Part shown: positions 19,702 to 28,457 of the stretch, one piece after another
How the letters are laid out: every line of letters starts with the position of its first letter
How positions within the stretch are numbered: position 1 is the stretch's first letter
From: JBBIJO01 sp037445895
Lineage (GTDB): Bacteria; Bacteroidota; Ignavibacteria; Kapaibacteriales; UBA2268
DNA length: 64,000 nt
Assembly: GCA_037445895.1 (NCBI GenBank)
Contig: JBBIJO010000002.1
Location: 186,001-250,000, forward strand
Reading direction: 5' to 3'
Made by a program: the position numbers and the translations under genes
The notes under the pieces: model-generated
Seen by the model: only the letters and a program-made list of their open reading frames with translations
What the model was told of the DNA's origin: nothing
The model's database searches: none

Positions 19702-20955
19702 GTGAGTGTAATAGAAATAGGTGTCGAAAAAAAGAAAATTTTCGATGTCCACAAAATTCGAGAAGATTTTCCAATTCTTCATCGATTGGTACACGAAAAA
19801 CCGCTAATATATTTCGATAATGCTGCTACAACACAAAAACCAAAAGTAGTTATCGATGCAATTTCCAATTTTTACACAAATTTGAATAGCAATGTTCACC
19901 GCGCTGTTCATTATCTTAGTCAGGCTTCGACCACGGAGTTCGAATGTGCTCGCAGAATCATTAAATCCTTTATAAATGCTAAATTCGAAGAAGAGATAGT
20001 TTATGCACGGGGAGCAACCGAAGCAATTAATCTCGTTGCAAACTCTTACGGAAGGATGAGTCTTGCCGAAGGCGACGAGGTTTTGATTACCCGGATGGAG
20101 CACCATTCGAATATTGTCCCTTGGCAAATGATTTGTGAACAAACAGGAGCAAAACTTAAAGTCGCTCCAATAAACAACGATGGAGAATTAATTATCGAGG
20201 AATTCGAGAAACTGCTTTCCGAAAGAACGAAAATTGTTGGTATTGTTCATATTTCGAATTCTCTTGGGACCATAAATCCCGTGAAAGAAATAATAGAAAA
20301 AGCCCATAAATGCGGAGCTTTAGTCCTTGTCGATGCTTCTCAATCAATTCAGCATATCCCTATCGATGTCCAAGATTTAGATTGCGACTTTCTTGTTTTC
20401 TCTGGACATAAAGTTTATGGACCTACCGGAATTGGGGTTCTTTATGCGAAGAAGCATTTGCTGGAAATGATGCCACCATATCAGGGCGGCGGCGATATGA
20501 TTCTTTCGGTTACGTTCGAAAAAACCCTTTATAACTCTGTTCCATACAAATTTGAAGCGGGAACCCAGCACATCGAAGGTGCGATTGGATTAGCTGCAGC
20601 AATCCGATATATCCAAAATATCGGACTCGACGTTATAGAAAATTACGAAAAACAGCTTTTAGACTTTGCCACGGGCTTAGTAAATGAAATTCCCGAAGTA
20701 AAAATCATTGGAACTGCGCGCAACAAAGCAAGTTTAATTTCATTTATTGTTGACAATGTCCATCCACACGATATTGGAACATTACTCGACCGCGACGGAA
20801 TTGCAATAAGAACGGGACATCATTGCACTCAACCAGTTATGCAAATGTATAATATCCCAGCAACTTCGCGAGCATCTTTTGCTTTTTATAACACATTCAA
20901 AGAAATAGAATTTTTTGTAAACTCTCTCAAAAAGGTAATAAATCGTTTCAAATAG
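19702..20955 (+). CDS. sufS: SufS-type cysteine desulfurase
   Basis: PLP enzyme that takes sulfur from L-cysteine, releasing alanine, and passes the persulfide to SufU. The protein has 417 residues. Start is GTG at 19702, with GAGGT about eight bases upstream. Visible motifs: IYFDNAATTQKP, ARGATEAINLVA, EHHSNIVPW, the PLP lysine in VFSGHKVYGPTGIG, and the catalytic cysteine in IRTGHHCTQPVM typical of group II desulfurases. An extra 18 residues precede the conserved core. It is followed ten bases later by sufU, its expected sulfur acceptor. Confidence 0.96.
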   Translation: MSVIEIGVEKKKIFDVHKIREDFPILHRLVHEKPLIYFDNAATTQKPKVVIDAISNFYTNLNSNVHRAVHYLSQASTTEFECARRIIKSFINAKFEEEIVYARGATEAINLVANSYGRMSLAEGDEVLITRMEHHSNIVPWQMICEQTGAKLKVAPINNDGELIIEEFEKLLSERTKIVGIVHISNSLGTINPVKEIIEKAHKCGALVLVDASQSIQHIPIDVQDLDCDFLVFSGHKVYGPTGIGVLYAKKHLLEMMPPYQGGGDMILSVTFEKTLYNSVPYKFEAGTQHIEGAIGLAAAIRYIQNIGLDVIENYEKQLLDFATGLVNEIPEVKIIGTARNKASLISFIVDNVHPHDIGTLLDRDGIAIRTGHHCTQPVMQMYNIPATSRASFAFYNTFKEIEFFVNSLKKVINRFK

Positions 20956-20964
20956 AGGTGAAAT

Positions 20965-21417
20965 GTGGATGAATTAGATCAACTCTATCAAGAAGTTATT
21001 CTAGACCACAATAAAAATCCAAGGAACTTTGGAGAATTGCCCGAAGCAACTCATAGTTCTGTTGGCCATAACCCTTTGTGTGGCGACCATATCGAAATTT
21101 TTTTGGACGTCAAAGATTCTTTAATCCAAGATGTAAAATTTAAGGGTGTTGGGTGTGCAATATCGAAAGCATCTGCTTCCATAATGACTACCGTTTTGAA
21201 AGGGAAAACGATTGAGGAAGCAAAGCAACTTTTCGAACGTTTCCATCAAATTATTACTTCCAAGCCCGATGAACACATCAATACCGATGGTTTAGGTAAA
21301 TTATCTGTTTTTGCTGGTGTTCGTGAATTCCCAGCACGCGTCAAATGTGCTTCGCTCGCTTGGCATACAATGATTGGCGCTCTCGAAAATGAACAACAAG
21401 TTATTCCTATGGAGTAA
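20965..21417 (+). CDS. sufU: SufU, zinc-dependent sulfur acceptor of SufS
   Basis: A 150-residue IscU-like protein. Starts at GTG with AGAGGTG upstream. The three ligand cysteines are Cys39 (NPLCGD), Cys64 (GVGCAIS) and Cys128 (RVKCASLAWH), with Asp41. The long insert between the second and third cysteines is the mark of SufU as opposed to the scaffold IscU. In Firmicutes SufU binds zinc and takes sulfur from SufS to deliver it to SufBCD. Neither SufE nor an Isc system is visible in this window. Confidence 0.94.
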   Translation: MDELDQLYQEVILDHNKNPRNFGELPEATHSSVGHNPLCGDHIEIFLDVKDSLIQDVKFKGVGCAISKASASIMTTVLKGKTIEEAKQLFERFHQIITSKPDEHINTDGLGKLSVFAGVREFPARVKCASLAWHTMIGALENEQQVIPME

Positions 21418-21421
21418 TCAA

Positions 21422-21796
21422 ATGGAAAACAATAACGAAAGAAATACAACTATTCAGAATTTGGAAAACGATAGCTCGGTTCAAATTCAAAATCCACAAC
21501 TTTACAATCAAATTGTGAAAGCAATAAAAACGGTTTTCGACCCCGAAATACCAGTTGACATTTGGGAATTAGGATTGATATACGATATTCAAATCACAGC
21601 GGAAAACGAAGTTGTTGTTCTTATGACTCTTACTGCTCCGAACTGCCCCGAGGCTGGTGGATTACCATCGGAAGTCGAAGAGGCAATAAAAAATGTTCCC
21701 GATGTTCGCGATGCAAAAGTTTTCTTGACTTTCGACCCGCCTTGGGATAGAAGTCGTATGAGCGATATCGCCCGTTTCGAGTTAGGTCTATTTTAA
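21422..21796 (+). CDS. sufT: SufT / MIP18-family Fe-S maturation protein
   Basis: A 124-residue protein of the DUF59/MIP18 family. I start at the ATG at 21422, four bases after sufU ends; an upstream frame into sufU is unlikely to be used. The signatures are DPEIPVDIWELGLIYDI, LMTLTAPNCPEAG with the conserved cysteine, and the terminal FDPPWDRSRM. The family assists Fe-S cluster maturation (SufT, and the CIA protein MIP18 in eukaryotes); PaaD-like proteins are related. Location inside the suf operon favours SufT. Confidence 0.9.
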   Translation: MENNNERNTTIQNLENDSSVQIQNPQLYNQIVKAIKTVFDPEIPVDIWELGLIYDIQITAENEVVVLMTLTAPNCPEAGGLPSEVEEAIKNVPDVRDAKVFLTFDPPWDRSRMSDIARFELGLF

Positions 21797-21812
21797 TCGA
21801 TTGAAGTTGTAT

Positions 21813-22904
21813 ATGGAATTCTATAAAATCAAAGTAAAAAAAATAAAACAAGAAACGCCGAACTCGATTACAATCTTTTTGGATATTCCCGAGGAATTAA
21901 AAAGCATATTTGGGTATAAACCGGGCCAATTCCTAGACGTTAAAGTCAACATAAACGGAGACATACAAAAACGAGCCTACTCGATTTCAACATCGCCACA
22001 TACTGACTCTGAATTAGCAATTACTGTTAAGGAAATCGAGGAAGGATATGTTTCCCATTATTTAGTTCGGAAGTTGAAAGAAGGAGATGTGTTGGAAGTA
22101 TCGAAACCATTAGGCAAATTTACCTTCGATGTCCAACCTACGCATAATTATTTGTATGTAATGTTTGCTGCTGGCAGCGGTATAACACCTATATTTTCTC
22201 AGATTAAATCGATACTTGCGGTTGAATCAAAAAGCAAAGTCTATTTAGTTTATTCCAACAGATATAAGGACGAAATAATATATTACGATGAATTAGAAGA
22301 ATTGAAAACAAGGTTTTCCAACAGGTTTAATGTTTATTATGTTCTTACAAGAGCAAGCAACGATACTGGTTTTATACATACAAGAATCAATAGGCAATTC
22401 GTTGAACAATTTTTGAATACCACTGTGTTAAATACAAACGGAGACTTTTCGGAAAAGCACTTTTCAATTTGTGGACCTGTTGGAATGATAAACGAAGTTG
22501 AAACGACAATTAAAGATTTCGGTTTCGAAAAGCAATTTATTCACAAAGAGTTGTTCACAACGAAAGTAAAAAAACAAGTCGCAGACAACCCCAAAACGCT
22601 TGTTGACGTTACAGAAGTTAATCCGGGGAAAAAATCAGTAAAGATTCTACTTTATGGTGAAGAGCATCAAATCGAGGTCGAAGAGGACGAGCCTGTCCTA
22701 TTGGCTGCTTTTCGTGCAGGGTTGGATCCGCCCTTCAGTTGTCAAATTGGTATCTGTGGAACTTGTATGGCTAAACTTCGAAGTGGCAAAGTCAAAATGG
22801 ATGAACGAGATGCCTTAACCGATGCCGAAATACAACAGGGGTTTATACTTACCTGCCAATCCCATCCTCTTTCGGATGATTGTTATATCGATTATGATTA
22901 TTAA
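21813..22904 (+). CDS. FAD/NAD(P)H ferredoxin-type reductase with fused 2Fe-2S domain
   Basis: A 363-residue oxidoreductase of the PaaE/benzoate-dioxygenase-reductase type. Start taken at ATG 21813. The FAD-binding barrel has KRAYSISTSP (about 50-60), the nucleotide-binding domain has VMFAAGSGITPIFSQI, and the C-terminal plant-type ferredoxin domain has FSCQIGICGTCMAKL and a later TCQS, giving the C-x4-C-x2-C-xn-C ligand set. It moves electrons from NAD(P)H via FAD to its 2Fe-2S centre and on to a partner. Usually such proteins serve oxygenases; here it lies between sufT and sufA, 16 and 34 bases away, so it may supply electrons for Fe-S assembly. That role is inference. Confidence 0.88.
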   Translation: MEFYKIKVKKIKQETPNSITIFLDIPEELKSIFGYKPGQFLDVKVNINGDIQKRAYSISTSPHTDSELAITVKEIEEGYVSHYLVRKLKEGDVLEVSKPLGKFTFDVQPTHNYLYVMFAAGSGITPIFSQIKSILAVESKSKVYLVYSNRYKDEIIYYDELEELKTRFSNRFNVYYVLTRASNDTGFIHTRINRQFVEQFLNTTVLNTNGDFSEKHFSICGPVGMINEVETTIKDFGFEKQFIHKELFTTKVKKQVADNPKTLVDVTEVNPGKKSVKILLYGEEHQIEVEEDEPVLLAAFRAGLDPPFSCQIGICGTCMAKLRSGKVKMDERDALTDAEIQQGFILTCQSHPLSDDCYIDYDY

Positions 22905-22938
22905 TTTTGTTTTTTGTATAATTAAATTTAGGTGAAAT

Positions 22939-23334
22939 ATGCAACAGTTAGAGCAAGAAACCGAGATTGGTTGCGAAAAAATTTCAACTGGAATAGAGGG
23001 CGCAACCGAAGCCGATAGCATTTTCATAAGCCATCGAGCAATAGAAATGATTGACCAAGTTCGACAAGAAAACAACGTCCCCGAAAATTATTTCCTTCGA
23101 ATAGGCGTTCAAGGGGGAGGTTGCTCGGGATTCAACTACGCACTTGGCTTCGATGCCGAAATAGACGAGACAAACGATCGCCAATTCAATGTTCGAAACC
23201 TCAAGGTTGTAATAGATTCCCATAGCCTTTTTTATCTAATGGGTGTAACTCTTGACTTCGTCGATACGCCCCAAGGAAAAGGTTTTGTGTTTTCTAATCC
23301 TAATAATTTACCAACTTGCGGGTGCCATAGTTAA
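22939..23334 (+). CDS. A-type Fe-S carrier (SufA/ErpA/IscA family)
   Basis: A 131-residue HesB-like protein that carries assembled clusters to target enzymes. The three ligand cysteines are in GVQGGGCSGFNYAL and the C-terminal LPTCGCHS. The first 25 residues, before ISHRAIEMIDQVR, are an extension absent from shorter family members. Start ATG with AGGTG seven bases upstream. It lies between the reductase gene and sodB. SufA, ErpA and IscA cannot be told apart from the sequence alone; SufA is the best guess by context. Confidence 0.92.
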   Translation: MQQLEQETEIGCEKISTGIEGATEADSIFISHRAIEMIDQVRQENNVPENYFLRIGVQGGGCSGFNYALGFDAEIDETNDRQFNVRNLKVVIDSHSLFYLMGVTLDFVDTPQGKGFVFSNPNNLPTCGCHS

Positions 23335-23360
23335 TTGTTTCACATAAATAAGGAGGGAGT

Positions 23361-23936
23361 ATGGCTTTCGTGTTGCCAGCACTTCCGTTCCCAAAAGACG
23401 CCTTGAAGCCTTTTATTTCGGAGGAAACTTTCGAATATCACTATGGGAAACACCACGCTGCTTATGTCAACAATCTTAACAAACTCATCGAAGGGACAGC
23501 ACTTGAACAGATGACGCTCGAAAACATCATTTTAAACTCACAGGGTAGCATTTTCAATAACTCTGCCCAAACATGGAATCATACTTTCTTTTGGAATTCT
23601 TTATCGCCGAATGGTGGAGGAACTCCGAAAGGAACGATATTCAACGAAATAATAAACAGCTTTGGTTCGTTCGAAGATTTCAAGAAGAAGTTCACCGATT
23701 CGGCTATTTCTCTTTTCGGTTCTGGTTGGGTTTGGCTAACAAAAAATCCCGATGGAACACTCGAAATTGTCCAAACACAAAATGCTGGAACGCCACTCAC
23801 ATTAGGCAAGAAACCTTTAATTACGCTCGACGTTTGGGAACACGCTTATTACATTGACTACCGCAATGCTCGCGCGAAATTTGTCGAAGCTTTTTGGGAA
23901 ATCGTAAACTGGGATTTTGCTCAGAAAAATTTGTAA
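23361..23936 (+). CDS. sodB: Superoxide dismutase, iron type
   Basis: Converts superoxide to hydrogen peroxide and oxygen. The 191-residue protein has the four metal ligands His27 (EYHYGKHH), His74 (TWNHTFFW), Asp157 and His161 (LDVWEHAYY). Gln70 in NNSAQTWNHTF and the ensuing NAGTPL are iron-type features, whereas manganese enzymes carry the active-site Gln later. No signal peptide, so cytoplasmic. A strong ribosome site (AAGGAGGGAG) precedes ATG 23361. It is the last gene of the suf transcription unit and is followed by a hairpin terminator, which ties superoxide defence to Fe-S assembly. Confidence 0.95.
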   Translation: MAFVLPALPFPKDALKPFISEETFEYHYGKHHAAYVNNLNKLIEGTALEQMTLENIILNSQGSIFNNSAQTWNHTFFWNSLSPNGGGTPKGTIFNEIINSFGSFEDFKKKFTDSAISLFGSGWVWLTKNPDGTLEIVQTQNAGTPLTLGKKPLITLDVWEHAYYIDYRNARAKFVEAFWEIVNWDFAQKNL

Positions 23937-23953
23937 CTTAATTTTCTCGCAAT

Positions 23954-23991
23954 TAACCCTTGTTTTCCCAAAATGAAAACGAGGGTTTTTT
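23954..23991 (+). terminator. Rho-independent terminator after sodB
   Basis: An inverted repeat AACCCT-T-GTTTTC with CCAAAAT as loop and GAAAAC-G-AGGGTT as return arm runs straight into a run of T. This would end the transcript that begins at the Rrf2 gene. Confidence 0.8.
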
Positions 23992-24038
23992 ATTTGATTT
24001 TTTTTGTTACTTTTGGGCTCAAATCTTCGGAATTATTT

Positions 24039-24935
24039 ATGAACAATTTGTTTGGACAAAATAAATTGATTATTTCGGCAAGCAGAAGGACAGATATCCC
24101 AGCTTTTTATTCCGATTGGTTACGTAAGCAATTAGAAAGAGGCTACGTTGTTGTTTCCAATCCATTTAACCGAAAATCAAAGCTTGTCGATTTGCGTCCC
24201 GAAAGGGTTGCAGGGTTTGTCTTTTGGACTCGATTTCCAGCTAATCTTGTCAAACACCTCGATTATATTGATGCACATTATGGTCCACATCACTATATCA
24301 ATCTAACAATAACAAATTATCCAAAAGTTTTGGAACCTGCCTCGCCTAACTTATTGCGCCTCGTAACGAGCATAGATGTTCTTGCCCAAAGATACGGAGA
24401 AAATTATATCAAATGGAGGTTCGACCCAATTATCATTTCCACAATCACACCGAAAGAATGGATACTCGAGACATTTTATACGTTATGCCAAAAATTGAGT
24501 GGTCGAATCCGAACTTGCACAACGAGTTTCGTTGATTTTTACACGAAAGTAACAAAAAATTTTTCTTCTTTGCAGAATCGCCACAGGATACAGGTTTTCG
24601 ATATAGAGTTAGACGAGAAAGTCGAATTAATTCAGCAACTACAACAAATAAGTAAATCGTTTGGAATTGAATTACAATTATGTTGCGAACGCGAAGTCTC
24701 GATTTATTCTCGCTGCCTTGAATCCAGATGCGTAAACACAGTAGATTTAGCCTTGGATAATCGGAATGGGTATCGTGCGAAACCTTCCCGCAATCAATGC
24801 AATTGTATCGAAAGTGTGGATATTGGTTTCTACGATAGCTGCCTATTTGGTTGTGTTTATTGCTACGCAAATGCCGATTACAAAAAATCGGTCGATAACT
24901 ATCGAAAATTTAAAAAGGTTGGCTTTTGCTTTTAA
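24039..24935 (+). CDS. DUF1848 family protein
   Basis: A 298-residue protein of the DUF1848 family. I start at ATG 24039; an earlier ATG at 23973 lies inside the terminator hairpin. The N-terminal signature is ISASRRTDIPAFYSDWL, followed by RVAGFVFWTRFPANL and IKWRFDPIII. The C terminus holds a cysteine cluster: CNCIESVDIGFYDSCLFGCVYCYAN, where CxxxCxxC-like spacing resembles the cluster motif of radical SAM proteins, though at the C-terminal end. The family's biochemical function is not established; a 4Fe-4S cluster and a DNA-repair-like SPL relation have been proposed for similar proteins. It is monocistronic. Confidence 0.85.
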   Translation: MNNLFGQNKLIISASRRTDIPAFYSDWLRKQLERGYVVVSNPFNRKSKLVDLRPERVAGFVFWTRFPANLVKHLDYIDAHYGPHHYINLTITNYPKVLEPASPNLLRLVTSIDVLAQRYGENYIKWRFDPIIISTITPKEWILETFYTLCQKLSGRIRTCTTSFVDFYTKVTKNFSSLQNRHRIQVFDIELDEKVELIQQLQQISKSFGIELQLCCEREVSIYSRCLESRCVNTVDLALDNRNGYRAKPSRNQCNCIESVDIGFYDSCLFGCVYCYANADYKKSVDNYRKFKKVGFCF

Positions 24936-25071
24936 ATATGCAATTAATCGGTTTCGTTAGGCAATGTTATCTTGAAAGTCAGCTTCAACATAGTAATTTT
25001 TTTGTTTCTTTTTAACAAATAAAAATTTTGATGTAATTTTGTTTTGGTGTATGATTAACTTTTAGCTTTTT

Positions 25072-25317
25072 ATGGAAACTACTGCTAATGAATTTTTCGA
25101 TGAGGTTAAAAAAGTGATTGAGCGCGATATCCGCCCATTTATCGAAGCCGACGGTGGAAAAATTAATTTGAAAACCGTAGTGGATGGGATTGTTTATATT
25201 CAGCTTTCGGGAGCATGTTCGGGTTGCCCCGGTGCAGCAATGACTTTGCGGGGAGGTGTCGAAAGAATTCTCAAAGCAAAAATCCAAGACATCAAAGCAG
25301 TCAAGCTTGCTTACTAA
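25072..25317 (+). CDS. NifU C-terminal-domain Fe-S carrier (Nfu)
   Basis: An 81-residue single-domain Nfu protein. The cluster-binding CxxC is Cys49-x-x-Cys52 in GACSGCPGAAMTLRGGVE, and the N-terminal half has the typical RPFIEADGGKINL. Two monomers share a 4Fe-4S cluster and hand it to client enzymes. It lies about 1.1 kb past the suf operon and ends with a four-base convergent overlap with miaB, itself a 4Fe-4S enzyme that needs such a carrier. An upstream TAATTTTG at 25034-25041 may be a -7 promoter element, but no well-spaced -33 partner is present. Confidence 0.93.
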   Translation: METTANEFFDEVKKVIERDIRPFIEADGGKINLKTVVDGIVYIQLSGACSGCPGAAMTLRGGVERILKAKIQDIKAVKLAY

Positions 25318-26633
25318 AGTAAATCTCCGAACAGTGTTGCAGAAGTGGAGTTGCTAATTCGGACTTTAACAAAATCGCCAACCGTAATGTTATTTTGTAT
25401 TGAAAAAATGACTACTTTATTTGTGTCGGTTCTTCCCTGCCATTGTGATTTGTTCTTTTTCGAAGGACCTTCGACAAGAACTTCGTGAATCTTTCCGCGT
25501 TCTGTAATATTAATTTCTTTTGAAATCTTATTTTGAAGTTCAATAATCTCGTTCAACCGTCGAGTTTTTTCTTTATCGGGCACATCATCATCCATCTTGT
25601 AGGCTTTAGTGTGTTCTCTTGGTGAATATTTAAACATATATGCACCATCGTAGCGAATTTGCCCCATTACTTTCAAAGTAGCTTCGTGGTCTTCGAGTGT
25701 TTCCGATGGAAATCCGGCGATAATATCTGTCGAAAGTGCGCAATAAGGCATTACCGAACGAATTTTCTCGATTCTACCCAAATAATGTTCAACGGTATAG
25801 TTCCGATTCATTAATTCGAGTATCCGATTTGAGCCACTTTGAATCGGAAGATGAATGTATTTGCAAATATTATCGAACTCAGCCATTGTCTCGATTAATT
25901 TATCGCTCATATCTTGTGGGTGTGATGTTACATAACGTATTCGCATTTGGGGCTGGGCTTTTGCACACTCCCGCAAAAGTTCAGCAAAGTCTCGATTGGT
26001 TTGGGGGCAACGATAACTATTCACATTTTGCCCAAGCAAAGTTACCTCCCTAAAACCTTCATCCCAAAGCAATTTTATTTCATCAACAATTGAAGGTAAT
26101 GTTCGCGAGCGCTCGCGCCCACGAGTGAAAGGAACCACGCAAAAGGAGCAAAATTTATCGCATCCTCTCATTATCGAAAGCCAAGCCGAAATTCCTTCTT
26201 TTCGCAATGGTTCAATATCCTCGTAAGTTTCGACCCTCGACAACTTGACAGCAATACCTTTTTCGCCGCTAAAGGCCCTTTGAATTAATTCCGGGACCTT
26301 TCGGTATTCATCGGGACCAACTGCAATGTCAACAATTCCAGTTTCATCAATTAAACGATTACGTAATCGTTCAGCCATACATCCCAAAATTCCTACAACA
26401 AAACTTTCGCTATTCCTTTTGTATTGTTTCAAATGGACAAGCCTTTCGTTAATTTTTCGTTCGGCATTATCGCGAACCGAACAGGTATTCAGAAGAACTA
26501 CATTAGCCTCCTTTGGATTATCGACCAAATCGTAGCCAGCGTTTTTGACGATGCGCGAAACAATTTCGGTATCGCCAACATTCATCTGACAGCCATAAGT
26601 TTCGATATATATTGAAATTGGACTCTTCATCAT
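25314..26633 (-). CDS. miaB: tRNA-2-methylthio-N6-dimethylallyladenosine synthase
   Basis: Radical SAM methylthiotransferase that adds a methylthio group to i6A37 of tRNAs. It has 439 residues. The N-terminal UPF0004 domain carries three cysteines for the auxiliary cluster (IETYGCQMN, LLNTCSVRD, GILGCMAERL). The radical SAM cluster is in IMRGCDKFCSFCVVPFTRG. A C-terminal TRAM domain (about 370-439) binds tRNA. Two ATGs are adjacent at the start. It overlaps the nfu stop by four bases in the opposite direction. Confidence 0.95.
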   Translation of the reverse strand: MMKSPISIYIETYGCQMNVGDTEIVSRIVKNAGYDLVDNPKEANVVLLNTCSVRDNAERKINERLVHLKQYKRNSESFVVGILGCMAERLRNRLIDETGIVDIAVGPDEYRKVPELIQRAFSGEKGIAVKLSRVETYEDIEPLRKEGISAWLSIMRGCDKFCSFCVVPFTRGRERSRTLPSIVDEIKLLWDEGFREVTLLGQNVNSYRCPQTNRDFAELLRECAKAQPQMRIRYVTSHPQDMSDKLIETMAEFDNICKYIHLPIQSGSNRILELMNRNYTVEHYLGRIEKIRSVMPYCALSTDIIAGFPSETLEDHEATLKVMGQIRYDGAYMFKYSPREHTKAYKMDDDVPDKEKTRRLNEIIELQNKISKEINITERGKIHEVLVEGPSKKNKSQWQGRTDTNKVVIFSIQNNITVGDFVKVRISNSTSATLFGDLL

Positions 26634-26782
26634 TACACAACTTTTTACAAATTACAAAATTATCAAAATCACATTTAATCTAAAAATATCTTTAAATCCA
26701 ACTAAACACAATGCAATTTATCTCCTTACAATATTTCGAACTCTATTCCTTCGATAAACATTCTTTAAATGAATATGCAAAA

Positions 26783-27610
26783 ATGAAAAATAATGATAAT
26801 AGCAGTATCCCCATTCCAAAGGCAAAAAATCCTGCCGATATTGCCGAACAATTCCTAACACTCGTTGAAATCATAAAACTGCTTAGAATCCACTGCCCTT
26901 GGGATAGGCGACAAACCAACGAATCGATTGCACATCTTTTAATCGAGGAAGCCTACGAAGTCCTTTCGGCAATCGAAAACAAAGACGACGATGAATTCCA
27001 AAAAGAACTCGGCGATATTCTACTACACATAATAATGCACAGCATTATGGCCGACGAACGGAACGCTTTTAATTTGCTTAACGTCATCACAAAAATCCAA
27101 GATAAACTCATTTTTCGCCACCCCCATGTTTTTGGAAACACTACAGTCAATGGCGAAGAAGATGTTGTTCGTAACTGGGAAGAATTAAAGAAAAAAGAAG
27201 GTCGCCACTCGACACTCGACGGTGTTCCTTTAAATCTTCCTGCCTTGCTTAGAGCCGAACGAATACAGCACAAAGCATCCCGAGTAGGATTCGATTGGGA
27301 AAGGAAAGAACAGGTTTGGGAAAAAGTTGCCGAAGAACTCAACGAATTGGAAGAAGCAGTCGCGACTCAACAACCGGATAAAATCCAAGAGGAACTCGGG
27401 GATTTACTTTTTGCCATAGTAAACTATGCAAGATTCTTAGAAATCAGCCCGGAAGTTGCTTTGCAAAAAACAAACAATAAATTTATCGAGCGTTTCCAAG
27501 CAATAGAGTCATACGCAAAAGAAAACAATAAACATCTTTCCGAAATGACGCTTTCGGAAATGGATGAAGTTTGGGAACTGGCGAAAAACAAAGAAAAAAA
27601 AACAGCCTAA
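26783..27610 (+). CDS. mazG: Nucleoside triphosphate pyrophosphohydrolase MazG
   Basis: Hydrolyses nucleoside triphosphates to monophosphates and pyrophosphate; thought to clear aberrant nucleotides and influence (p)ppGpp levels. Two MazG repeats: the first has LRIHCPWDRRQTNESIAHLLIEEAYEVL with the metal-binding Glu pair and later ELGDILLHIIMHS; the second has VAEELNELEEAV and EELGDLLFAIVNYARFL. From ATG 26783 the protein has 275 residues. An earlier ATG at 26711 would add 24 residues without similarity to the family. Converges with the lipoprotein gene, stop to stop, three bases apart. Confidence 0.92.
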   Translation: MKNNDNSSIPIPKAKNPADIAEQFLTLVEIIKLLRIHCPWDRRQTNESIAHLLIEEAYEVLSAIENKDDDEFQKELGDILLHIIMHSIMADERNAFNLLNVITKIQDKLIFRHPHVFGNTTVNGEEDVVRNWEELKKKEGRHSTLDGVPLNLPALLRAERIQHKASRVGFDWERKEQVWEKVAEELNELEEAVATQQPDKIQEELGDLLFAIVNYARFLEISPEVALQKTNNKFIERFQAIESYAKENNKHLSEMTLSEMDEVWELAKNKEKKTA

Positions 27611-27613
27611 CTC

Positions 27614-28369
27614 CTAAAGATTCGGCGGAAGAACACCAATCCTCAAAGTATCACCGGTCATCGGTTTTACCCACTCGACACCTACCAATCCAAATTTGTG
27701 GTTTGTGTAGTAAATTATTTTCCCGAACAAATCTTTTAATGGTCCTTCGGTAATTGTTTCTTCGGCTCTAATTACTTTAATCAGCCAGAAACCAATTGGA
27801 TAATCGTCGGTTGTCGAACGATACTTTACTTCCCGAACAAAGTGATTCCCATCTTTGTCGGTAAACTCATATTTATCGCCGACACCTGCACTATACTTAA
27901 CAATTGTGAATGGCTTGCTTTCGTCGCCTTCGCTGTGGATAAAATCTTGCAAACCTTCGGAAGTTACCTTGGATTTGATGGTAAAATCGAGTTTAATGTT
28001 GTTTTTGTCCGAAGAATCAATTTGGACATTGAATGCCCGAATCACTTTCTCGCGTAAAGCTGTTTTGATTTGCGAGGGAAGCAACGCAGTTCCCAACAAA
28101 GTATCGATTTTGTGGGTAAAAGCAGTATCGGTCTCGAAATGCCCTTGCCTCTCTACAATTCCATTCCTGTTCTCTTTAACCACAAAATTCACTGTGGGGA
28201 ATCCCCCACTACCAGGTATGGACACGGCTAACCAAACAAGAGTCGTTTCACCAACTTGTGCGAAAGGAACATCGGTGCTACCACCGATTGAATTTGGGTC
28301 CGAACTCTCTTTGCAAGAGAAAAGTAAAATACCCGAAAAAACTGCTGCAAGAAGGAAGAGGAATTTCAT
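27614..28369 (-). CDS. Lipoprotein of unknown function
   Basis: A 251-residue exported protein with a lipoprotein signal: hydrophobic residues 3-17 and the lipobox FSC with Cys19, followed by Lys and Glu. I do not recognise the mature part. It is beta-rich, with recurrent turns such as YEFTDKDGNHFVREVKYRST, and ends with GLVGVEWVKPMTGDTLRIGVLPP. It is probably anchored to the outer membrane or the periplasmic face. Upstream on the same strand lies a broken T9SS gene. No operon partner is visible. Confidence 0.7.
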   Translation of the reverse strand: MKFLFLLAAVFSGILLFSCKESSDPNSIGGSTDVPFAQVGETTLVWLAVSIPGSGGFPTVNFVVKENRNGIVERQGHFETDTAFTHKIDTLLGTALLPSQIKTALREKVIRAFNVQIDSSDKNNIKLDFTIKSKVTSEGLQDFIHSEGDESKPFTIVKYSAGVGDKYEFTDKDGNHFVREVKYRSTTDDYPIGFWLIKVIRAEETITEGPLKDLFGKIIYYTNHKFGLVGVEWVKPMTGDTLRIGVLPPNL

Positions 28370-28457
28370 ATAACTCCCATAAAAAACAAATTTAAAAAAG
28401 AAAATTCAAAAAAACAAATTTTCCCGAATCGAATGGACTATTTGCGCTTAAGTCGTT

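Noticed and set aside
23973..24038. N-terminal extension of the DUF1848 protein
   Set aside because: Its ATG is inside the terminator hairpin of sodB, and the family begins close to the ATG at 24039.
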